NCBI GenBank assembly: GCA_965363355.1
Contig: CBDTTM010000060.1
Span: forward strand, 1 to 12,708
From: CBDTTM01 sp965363355
GTDB lineage: Bacteria; Bacillota; Negativicutes; Selenomonadales; Selenomonadaceae
Reading direction: 5' to 3'
Length of the DNA stretch: 12,708 nucleotides
A model generated the notes under the pieces. That model was not told the origin of the DNA. It made no database searches and saw nothing but the letters and a program-made list of their open reading frames with translations. Made by a program: the position numbers and the translations under genes. Shown one piece after another: positions 8,094 through 12,708 of this stretch; position 1 is the first letter of the stretch, and the number at the start of each line of letters is the position of its first letter.

Positions 8094-9039
8094 TGTTTTT
8101 TCCTCCCGTCAAGACTAATGTCAACAATGCCATACGTATAGCCACACCACTTTGCACCTGCTCTTGTATGCCCGAATTCAGTCCGTAGGCAACATCTGGT
8201 GAAATTTCTAGACCTTTGTTCATCGGACCCGGATGTAGTACCAAAACATCTTTTTTTGCCATATCCAAGCGTTTTTGATTCAAGCCAAACAATCTTGCAT
8301 ATTCTCTTGGCGACGGGAAAAGTCCCGATTTTTGACGTTCTAATTGAATGCGCAGTACATTGATCACGTCGGCAGACTCTATAGCATCTTCCACTCTGTC
8401 GTGAACAAAAATCCCGGGCTCTTCTTCTAAGAAACGTGGCAGCAAGGTTCTCGGTCCAGCTACATGGACCTCAATACCCATCTGGCGCATCCCCCAGATA
8501 TCTGAGCGAGCGACACGGCTGTGCAAGATATCCCCTAAGATGGCGACCTTTAAGCCCTGCAGCTGTTCTTTATGCTGCAAAATCGTGAACAAGTTAAGTA
8601 ATCCCTGCGATGGATGCGCATGTGCTCCATCACCTGCATTTATGATAACGGGACTTACAACCTTAGTTGCATATTCTGCTGAGCCTTCGGCTTTATGGCG
8701 CATTACAATCGCATCTACTCCCATTGCTTCAACCGTAAGAAGTGTATCCCTTAGGCTTTCTCCTTTAACTATGCTGCTCGTGCTCGCCGTGATATTTACG
8801 ACATCCGCCCCGAGATATTTTCCAGCGAGCTCAAAAGAAGTCCGCGTCCTTGTGCTTGGTTCATAAAACAAATTCACAATGGATTTTCCTCGCAGCGTCG
8901 GCACTTTCTTAATGTCACGCTGAATAATATTCTTCATTTCCTTAGCAGTTTCCAATACCATTTCGATTTCTGCCGGCGTAAAATATTCCAATCCTAAAAT
9001 GTTTTTTCCTCGAAAGGAAACCTTGTTTTTTTCCAACAA
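8077..9039 (-). CDS. pyrB: Aspartate carbamoyltransferase, catalytic subunit, TTG start
   Basis: Condenses carbamoyl phosphate with aspartate, the committed step of pyrimidine synthesis. The carbamoyl-phosphate site STRTRTSFE (62-70), the SSIVKGES loop (88-95), HPSQ (142-145) and the C-terminal HPGPMNKG (269-276) are all present; 320 aa fits the catalytic chain (about 300-315) with a short N-terminal extra. There is no in-frame ATG before residue 27. The best start is TTG at 9039, with AAAGGAG at 9054-9048 and an 8-nt spacer; the next codon is also TTG. The open frame runs back to 9183, but the added 48 residues lie in the structured leader and resemble nothing in the family. No regulatory-chain gene pyrI is present, so control is probably at transcription by the upstream attenuator. 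First gene of the pyr operon. Confidence 0.96.
   Translation of the reverse strand: MLEKNKVSFRGKNILGLEYFTPAEIEMVLETAKEMKNIIQRDIKKVPTLRGKSIVNLFYEPSTRTRTSFELAGKYLGADVVNITASTSSIVKGESLRDTLLTVEAMGVDAIVMRHKAEGSAEYATKVVSPVIINAGDGAHAHPSQGLLNLFTILQHKEQLQGLKVAILGDILHSRVARSDIWGMRQMGIEVHVAGPRTLLPRFLEEEPGIFVHDRVEDAIESADVINVLRIQLERQKSGLFPSPREYARLFGLNQKRLDMAKKDVLVLHPGPMNKGLEISPDVAYGLNSGIQEQVQSGVAIRMALLTLVLTGGKNIEINA
8101..8107 (-). promoter_or_regulatory. Ribosome binding site that favours the pyrC TTG start
   Basis: GGGAGGA on the minus strand inside the last codons of pyrB. Its spacing is about 8 nt to the TTG at 8093 and about 17 nt to the ATG at 8084, so the site favours the TTG. Confidence 0.6.
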
Positions 9040-9047
9040 ACCAATCA

Positions 9048-9054
9048 CTCCTTT
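9048..9054 (-). promoter_or_regulatory. Ribosome binding site that sets the pyrB TTG start
   Basis: AAAGGAG on the minus strand, 8 nt before TTG at 9039. An in-frame GTG at 9048-9046 overlaps the site itself and is therefore an unlikely start. Confidence 0.6.
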
Positions 9055-9153
9055 TTCTAATACGCATCGCTGCGTCCTTGACTGCTTTCGCAAAACCAAG
9101 ATCGACCAAGGCAGATTATTTACGCCGAAGGCTTTCGCCAGCACCCATAAATA

Positions 9154-9183
9154 ATTATACCTTATTTTTGCATAAAAATCCAA
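9154..9183 (-). promoter_or_regulatory. Possible second promoter downstream of the attenuator
   Basis: A perfect TATAAT at 9159-9154 with a weak -35 candidate TTGGAT at 9183-9178 and an 18-nt spacer. It lies in an AT-rich stretch, where chance matches are common. If active, transcription would start near 9147 and bypass the pyr terminator. Confidence 0.35.
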
Positions 9184-9210
9184 AGAAAAATATCATCCTT
9201 TTTAGGGCAT

Positions 9211-9246
9211 AAAAAAAGCTTTCTCATGCGAAGGCACAAGAAAGCT
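9211..9246 (-). terminator. Intrinsic terminator of the pyr attenuator
   Basis: On the minus strand AGCTTTCT (9246-9239) pairs perfectly with AGAAAGCT (9224-9217). The stem can be extended inward by UGUGC/GCAUG with two wobble pairs around a CUUC loop, giving about 13 bp. A run of T (9217-9211) follows directly. It lies about 75-110 nt after the predicted start site and upstream of pyrB, the usual place for a regulated terminator. Confidence 0.85.
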
Positions 9247-9284
9247 ATAATAGCGCTACTATCATTCTCTATAAGCTCCCCTTC
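9230..9284 (-). promoter_or_regulatory. Antiterminator structure of the pyr leader
   Basis: An alternative fold on the minus strand has a core AUGAUAG (9265-9259) pairing with CUAUUAU (9253-9247) around a five-base loop. It is extended by AGAGA (9270-9266) with UUUCU (9243-9239), and by GAAGG (9284-9280) with CCUUC (9234-9230). It consumes the 5' arm of the terminator (9246-9239) and also the AAGG that closes the PyrR-binding hairpin. The two outcomes are therefore mutually exclusive, as in the Bacillus pyr attenuators. Pairing was done by eye; no energy was calculated. Confidence 0.7.
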
Positions 9285-9310
9285 TCAGCCTCACAGGACC
9301 AATTTAAAGG
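9280..9310 (-). promoter_or_regulatory. PyrR-binding anti-antiterminator hairpin
   Basis: The minus strand reads GGUCCUGUGAGGCU at 9300-9287, followed by GAGAAGG. Known PyrR-binding loops follow ARUCCNGNGAGGYU; 13 of 14 positions agree, and the exception (A to G at position 1) keeps a G-U pair. The lower stem is CCUU (9310-9307) with AAGG (9283-9280). In this family the PyrR protein, when bound to UMP, stabilises this hairpin, blocks the antiterminator and lets the terminator form. The match is strong and the position, about 12 nt after the predicted transcription start and ahead of pyrB, fits. The gene for PyrR is not in the window. Confidence 0.88.
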
Positions 9311-9328
9311 CAATATTCTTTTCACACT

Positions 9329-9357
9329 ATGTTAGCACAGCAGTCAGACTCTGTCAA
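9329..9357 (-). promoter_or_regulatory. Main promoter of the pyr operon
   Basis: A perfect -35 TTGACA (9357-9352), a 17-nt spacer and -10 TAACAT (9334-9329) preceded by TGC, an extended -10 element. The predicted start is near 9322. The -35 box sits inside a small inverted repeat (CTGTTGACAG), and TGACTGTTG / TGACTGCTG repeat across the promoter. Being directly upstream of the PyrR leader supports the assignment. Confidence 0.8.
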
Positions 9358-9586
9358 CAGTCAATATGTCATAATGAAGATGCCATCCTTCAGCTTTTGT
9401 AACGGAGAAGGCATTTATCGTTTCACTATTTATTGCCACATCGTTATCTATCGACCATATTTTACTACCATTTCGATGGCTGTCGCCCACGTTATTTCAA
9501 CCTATAAACAATACACGCCTCACATTACAACCAACATCTGCCTATGCTATATGTGTATAAGTATCCAGCATATAGCGCATAGTTTT
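9358..9586. other. Gene-free stretch between the transglycosylase gene and the pyr promoter
   Basis: About 230 nt without a convincing gene. It holds the strong hairpin at 9542-9582 (separate entry), a weak CCTTC/GAAGG hairpin (9387-9411) and a four-base-pair CCAT-TTCG-ATGG hairpin (9468-9479). A 100-residue plus-strand frame crosses it, but it has low-complexity, non-protein-like content and runs over the pyr promoter and the end of the transglycosylase gene. Confidence 0.6.
9542..9582. terminator. Strong hairpin after the transglycosylase gene, possible terminator
   Basis: CTATGCTATATG (9542-9553) pairs with CATATAGCGCATAG (9569-9582) over 12 bp with a 2-nt bulge and a 15-nt loop, starting 4 nt beyond the stop codon of the minus-strand gene. 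Its position suits the end of the polA-mutM-coaE-slt transcript. However, the T-run (9583-9587, TTTTTC) is on the plus-strand side; on the minus strand the hairpin is followed by GGCAGATG, not T. As a minus-strand terminator it is therefore non-canonical; it may protect the 3' end, or act on plus-strand transcripts. Confidence 0.45.
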
Positions 9587-10195
9587 TCATTTGCCATCGT
9601 AAAGCTTCTGATAATTTTCTCTATTTTTTAAGACCCTAATTACATATTCTCTCGTTTCCGCATAAGGAATACGGTCGACGTCTCCAAAGGAATCATCCCA
9701 ACCATATTCTTGCATCCAAGAATGCACCGTACCGCGCCCGGCATTATAAGCGGCCAAAACGAGTACTTCGTTTCCCTTGAATTCTTTTTCTAAAGAAGAT
9801 AGATACCATGTTCCAAAACGTATATTCGTATCCGGTTCATGCAGTTTTTCCATATCATAGGAGTCATCAATTTGTTCAGCGATCCACTTTGCCGTATCTG
9901 GCATCAATTGCATAAGACCAATTGCGCCACGTGGCGAATGAACTTCCTTTTGAAATTTACTCTCGCTCATAATCACGCCTGCGACCAAAGCATTTTCAAC
10001 ACCGTAGCTAGCAGCATATTGGTCTACGATTTCTTTATGTGGATAAGGATATATATATTTTTTTTGAAAAATATCTGTTTTTATAACGCCGGCAGCCGCA
10101 AAAATAAGAAGCAATGCTATTCCAACAATAGCAATTGCCTTCTTCTTCTGTTCATACCGGCGATTTTTCAATCGTTCATGAAAAGAATTTGCCAC
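9587..10195 (-). CDS. Membrane-anchored lytic transglycosylase (Slt family), GTG start
   Basis: Cleaves the MurNAc-GlcNAc bond of peptidoglycan to give 1,6-anhydro ends. The protein has 202 aa: a basic N-terminus (KNRRYEQKKK), one hydrophobic segment at about 20-38 that probably anchors it in the cytoplasmic membrane with the enzyme outside, then an SLT domain from about 53. Family motifs: catalytic Glu E78 in SESKF, GLMQLMP (93-99), AYNAG (149-153) and PYAETREYV (177-185). The start is GTG at 10195 with AGGGG at 10205-10201 and a 5-nt spacer, one base after the coaE stop. It closely resembles the small SLT proteins next to coaE in related Firmicutes. Its place as last gene of the cluster suggests co-expression with coaE, not a specialised secretion or phage role. 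Confidence 0.93.
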   Translation of the reverse strand: MANSFHERLKNRRYEQKKKAIAIVGIALLLIFAAAGVIKTDIFQKKYIYPYPHKEIVDQYAASYGVENALVAGVIMSESKFQKEVHSPRGAIGLMQLMPDTAKWIAEQIDDSYDMEKLHEPDTNIRFGTWYLSSLEKEFKGNEVLVLAAYNAGRGTVHSWMQEYGWDDSFGDVDRIPYAETREYVIRVLKNRENYQKLYDGK

Positions 10196-10196
10196 G

Positions 10197-10796
10197 CTAA
10201 CCCCTGCCTTCCAAAAAGGCCCATCTTTTTAAGACCTGCTTTTCCACTAAAGGCGGTGCTCCATTGTTATCAATAACAAAATCTGCCATAGACACTTTTT
10301 CTGTTAAGGGAATTTGTGCTGCAATACGGCATAGCGCAACATCACGGCTTAATGAATCTCGACTTATGAGGCGTTGCAACTGAATTGCAGCATCGACATA
10401 TACCACCCAAACTTCATCTGCCAGCGATTGCCAGTTGACCTCATAGAGCAAGGGAACATCTAATACCACAAATGACGCGTTCTTGTTTCTGTAGTTTTCA
10501 AGTTCTTTTTCGACACACGCCTTAATCATAGGATGTGAAACTTCGTCGATCCATTTCTTTTCTCGCTTATCAGAAAAAACGATTTCACCGATTTTCCGGC
10601 GATCGAGCGAATCATCCGCCTGTAAAACAGTTTCACCAAAATGATTCACGAATACACGCCATAAAGGGCCCTGGGGAGCAGCTAATTCACGTGCAATTTC
10701 ATCAGCATCAATAATAGCAGCTCCTAGTCGCTTCAATATCCGACTGACCGTGCTCTTACCGCTGGCAATTCCGCCTGTCAGACCAATCACATACAT
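10197..10796 (-). CDS. coaE: Dephospho-CoA kinase
   Basis: Phosphorylates the 3'-hydroxyl of dephospho-CoA, the last step of coenzyme A synthesis. With the ATG at 10796 it is 199 aa, the usual size. The Walker A loop GGIASGKST (8-16) follows IGLT at the N-terminus. Other family blocks are IIDADEIAR (28-36), LDRRKIGEIVF (64-74), HP at 88-89, LDVPLLYE (112-119), QIPLTEK (161-167) and ADFVIDN (171-177). The start is supported by GGAGGGG 7 nt upstream, in the last codons of mutM; the ATG begins one base after the mutM TGA. The longer frame to 10859 would only lie inside mutM. Confidence 0.97.
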   Translation of the reverse strand: MYVIGLTGGIASGKSTVSRILKRLGAAIIDADEIARELAAPQGPLWRVFVNHFGETVLQADDSLDRRKIGEIVFSDKREKKWIDEVSHPMIKACVEKELENYRNKNASFVVLDVPLLYEVNWQSLADEVWVVYVDAAIQLQRLISRDSLSRDVALCRIAAQIPLTEKVSMADFVIDNNGAPPLVEKQVLKRWAFLEGRG

Positions 10797-10797
10797 A

Positions 10798-11634
10798 TCA
10801 TTTCCCCTCCAGCACTTGGCATATAGGGCAAAAATGTGTACCACGACCGCCGACTTCAATTTTTACGATAGTTGCACCGCAATCGAGGCAGGCTTGGCCG
10901 TTTCTCCCATAGACGTGCAAATGCTCTTGATGGTGCCCTCTGCCACCTTCGCCATTGCGATAATCACGAAAAGTTGTCCCCCCATCGGCAATCCCTGCAG
11001 CTATCACTTCATTGATGGCTCGATAAAGGCTTGTGACTTCAATCGACGTAAGCCCCGCGCCTGTTCGCTGCGGGTGAATTTTGGCTAAGGCTAGAGCCTC
11101 ATCTGCATAAATATTGCCAAGGCCACTGATATACTTTTGATTGAGCAAAAAAGATTTGAGCTTTGACGAGCTTTTTTTCAAAATCTTTGCCAAATAACTC
11201 TCTGTAAATTCTTCACTCAAAGGTTCCGGTCCCAAATTATTGAGTCCTGATATACGCCAGGTTTCGCCTGGCTTTAAAGCGTAAACAGTCCCCAGGGTTC
11301 TCGTATCTGCATAGACGAGAAGCGACCCATCGTCCAAATGAAAAATTATTTTCCGATATGCATCTTGTTCATCATCCGGCGACACACATAAAAGACGCCC
11401 TGTCATCCGCAAATGAAACACTAATGTATTACCATTGTCAAGCTCCAACAGCAAGTACTTACCTCGACGATTAGCCGCAATTATCTTCCGACCAATTACC
11501 ATTGATTTGAATTCATCTGCTTCTGGCCATTTTATCAAACGCGGTAAAAAAACCTCGATATTCACAATTTGTTTTTCGAGCAGGTGCCGTTTCAAACCGC
11601 GTCTTATAATTTCTACTTCGGGCATTTCTGGCAT
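10798..11634 (-). CDS. mutM: Formamidopyrimidine-DNA glycosylase (8-oxoguanine repair)
   Basis: Removes 8-oxoguanine and formamidopyrimidines from DNA and nicks the strand by beta-delta elimination. The start at 11634 is fixed by chemistry: the mature N-terminus must be Pro-Glu, and MPEMPEVEIIRRGL matches the family start MPELPEVE. The GGGGGA ahead fits. Total 278 aa. Catalytic P2 and E3 and the conserved K59 (NRRGKYLL) are present, as are the helix-two-turn-helix (GLGNIYADEAL, 171-181) and the C-terminal zinc finger with C249, C252, C269 and C272. The wedge motif, which is DPRRFG in E. coli, reads DTRTLG (110-115): Leu replaces the intercalating Phe, while R112 and M77 are kept. The gene lies 14 nt after polA, a partnership common in Firmicutes since Pol I fills the gap after excision. 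Confidence 0.97.
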   Translation of the reverse strand: MPEMPEVEIIRRGLKRHLLEKQIVNIEVFLPRLIKWPEADEFKSMVIGRKIIAANRRGKYLLLELDNGNTLVFHLRMTGRLLCVSPDDEQDAYRKIIFHLDDGSLLVYADTRTLGTVYALKPGETWRISGLNNLGPEPLSEEFTESYLAKILKKSSSKLKSFLLNQKYISGLGNIYADEALALAKIHPQRTGAGLTSIEVTSLYRAINEVIAAGIADGGTTFRDYRNGEGGRGHHQEHLHVYGRNGQACLDCGATIVKIEVGGRGTHFCPICQVLEGK

Positions 11635-11648
11635 TTTTCTTCCCCCAT

Positions 11649-12708
11649 TTACTTCGCTGCAGCCCAATTTTTCCCGATATTAATATCAATGGTCAAAGGA
11701 ACCGATAATTTTACTACATTTTGCATCGCTTGTTTGAGCAGACTCGATACCGTTTCAATTTCAGCTTCGACGACCTCCAAAACCAATTCATCGTGTACCT
11801 GAAGCAGCACACGGCTCTTGAGCTTTTTCTCTTCCAAGCTGCGTTTGGTTGCAAGCATAGCCAATTTTATGATATCAGCCGCTGTTCCTTGTATAGGAGT
11901 ATTCATCGCCATACGTTCAGCTAAGGTCCGTTGATTAAAATTAGAGCTATGGATTGCTGGTAAATAGCGCTTGCGCCCAAACAAAGTCGTCACATAGCCA
12001 TCTTTGTGAGCTTTTTCGACAACACCATCGATAAAGTTCTTGATGCCAGGACATTTTTCAAAGTAGCTAGCGATATATGTAGCTGCTTCTTTGCGTGAAA
12101 TGCGTAAATCCCTCGACAAACCATAATCACTTATTCCGTATACAATGCCAAAATTTACCGCTTTGGCTTTACCGCGATACTCTGCCGTCATTTGATCCAT
12201 TGGAATGCCAAATACCTCAGACGCCGTGCGAGCATGGATATCTTGGCCTTCATTGAAGGCTTCCAAAAAGTTTTTGTCCTCCGACATATGTGCCAAAACA
12301 CGCAGTTCAATCTGCGAATAATCGGCAGAAAGCAGATAGTCATAGCCTTCGCCCGGTTCAAAAAGTTCCCGTATTTTTTTACCTTCGGCCGTTCTGACTG
12401 GAATATTTTGCAGATTTGGATCGGAGCTGCTAAGCCGCCCTGTTGCCGTAACCATCTGGTTAAATGTAGAATGGATCCTCATGGTTTTTTCATCAATCAA
12501 GTTATCCAAACCGTCCAAATAGGTTGATTTTAATTTCATCCAAAGCCTGTAGGCCAATACCTGTTCGATAATCGGATGCTGGTCGCGAAGTTCTTCTAAA
12601 ACCTCTGCATTGGTTGAATAACCCGTCTTGGTCTTTTTGCCTGATGGCAGTTCAAGTCGTTCAAATAAAATTTCACCCAACTGCTTTGGTGAATTTACAT
12701 TGAATTCC
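11649..12708 (-). CDS. polA: DNA polymerase I, C-terminal polymerase domain (5' part outside window)
   Basis: Fills gaps in excision repair and replaces RNA primers. The open frame continues to the right edge (EFNVNSPKQLGEILFE...), so only the last ~352 residues are present; TTG at 12680 is not a start. The polymerase domain of family A is complete here: TGRLSSSDPNLQNIP, motif A DYSQIELRVLAHMSED (catalytic Asp), motif B RGKAKAVNFGIVYG (O-helix with Arg, Lys and the Phe that selects against dideoxynucleotides), GRKRYLP, and motif C VHDELVLEV (second catalytic Asp). The 5' nuclease and any 3'-5' exonuclease domain lie outside, so proofreading cannot be judged. It is the first visible gene of the polA-mutM-coaE-slt cluster. 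Confidence 0.97.
   Translation of the reverse strand, partial: EFNVNSPKQLGEILFERLELPSGKKTKTGYSTNAEVLEELRDQHPIIEQVLAYRLWMKLKSTYLDGLDNLIDEKTMRIHSTFNQMVTATGRLSSSDPNLQNIPVRTAEGKKIRELFEPGEGYDYLLSADYSQIELRVLAHMSEDKNFLEAFNEGQDIHARTASEVFGIPMDQMTAEYRGKAKAVNFGIVYGISDYGLSRDLRISRKEAATYIASYFEKCPGIKNFIDGVVEKAHKDGYVTTLFGRKRYLPAIHSSNFNQRTLAERMAMNTPIQGTAADIIKLAMLATKRSLEEKKLKSRVLLQVHDELVLEVVEAEIETVSSLLKQAMQNVVKLSVPLTIDINIGKNWAAAK

Larger units (their letters stand above)
9040..9210 (-). other. Structured untranslated spacer between attenuator and pyrB
   Basis: About 170 nt separate the attenuator terminator from the pyrB start. The distal half (about 9150-9210) is AT-rich. The proximal half is richer in GC and full of small hairpins on the minus strand: CGAA-AGCC-TTCG (9137-9126), TGC-GAAA-GCA (9092-9083) enclosed by CCTTG...CAAGG (9111-9107 with 9080-9076), and ACGCA-GCGA-TGCGT (9075-9062). 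The last two carry GNRA tetraloops. A ten-codon open frame (MGAGESLRRK) runs from ATG at 9148 to TAA at 9116. I cannot assign this to a known riboswitch class; it may be part of the leader, an interspersed palindromic repeat, or a second control layer. Confidence 0.45.

Noticed and set aside
9040..9183. N-terminal extension of PyrB by 48 residues from a TTG at 9183
   Set aside because: The extension has no aspartate carbamoyltransferase similarity, would cover the structured leader, and a well-placed Shine-Dalgarno exists for the TTG at 9039.
9387..9411. CCTTC/GAAGG hairpin upstream of the pyr promoter as an operator
   Set aside because: Only five base pairs around a 15-nt loop, with no known operator resemblance; likely chance.
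9329..9631. Plus-strand open frame of 100 codons across the intergenic region
   Set aside because: It covers the pyr promoter, the strong hairpin and the 3' end of the transglycosylase gene, has no convincing ribosome binding site, and its composition (many Ile, Tyr, His, Cys) is not protein-like.
1..12708. CRISPR array, tRNA, insertion sequence or prophage genes
   Set aside because: No regularly spaced repeats, cloverleaf with acceptor pairing, transposase or integrase motifs, or terminal inverted repeats were seen on either strand.

Overview
This window looks like a chromosomal segment of a Firmicutes-type bacterium. My best guess is Negativicutes (Selenomonas/Megamonas-like), inferred from protein character, the PyrR-type RNA attenuator and the PyrK/PyrD pair; no 16S or outer-membrane marker is present to prove it. 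Apart from a short fragment at the extreme left, every gene reads on the minus strand, so transcription runs from right to left.

Right part (12708 to 9587): a tight housekeeping cluster polA (5' part beyond the window), mutM, coaE and a membrane-anchored lytic transglycosylase. Gaps are 14, 1 and 1 nt, so it is probably one transcript combining DNA repair, the last step of CoA synthesis and peptidoglycan turnover.

Middle (9586 to 9040): a non-coding control region. After a gene-free stretch with one strong hairpin comes a good promoter (TTGACA, 17 nt, TGC-TAACAT). A leader follows with a near-consensus PyrR-binding loop, a competing antiterminator and an intrinsic terminator. This is a pyr attenuator: with UMP-bound PyrR the anti-antiterminator forms and transcription stops before pyrB; without it the antiterminator forms and RNA polymerase continues. 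A further ~170 nt lies between terminator and pyrB, with small hairpins and a possible second promoter.

Left part (9039 to 72): the de novo UMP operon pyrB-pyrC-carA-carB-pyrK-pyrD-pyrF, with genes overlapping or separated by at most 22 nt. CarA/CarB make carbamoyl phosphate, PyrB and PyrC make dihydroorotate, PyrD with PyrK oxidises it to orotate using NAD+, and PyrF decarboxylates OMP. PyrE, needed between orotate and OMP, is absent; in many such operons it follows pyrF. pyrB, pyrC and carA all appear to start with TTG.

Extreme left (1 to ~120): an internal piece of enolase on the plus strand butts against the 3' end of pyrF on the minus strand. The last ~10 residues of the PyrF frame are antisense enolase. 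This is a chimeric junction, more likely an assembly or cloning join than a natural state. I saw no mobile element, tRNA, rRNA or CRISPR array, and no evidence for a wholly new system. The most informative items are the pyr attenuator with its unusual downstream spacer and the eno/pyrF junction.
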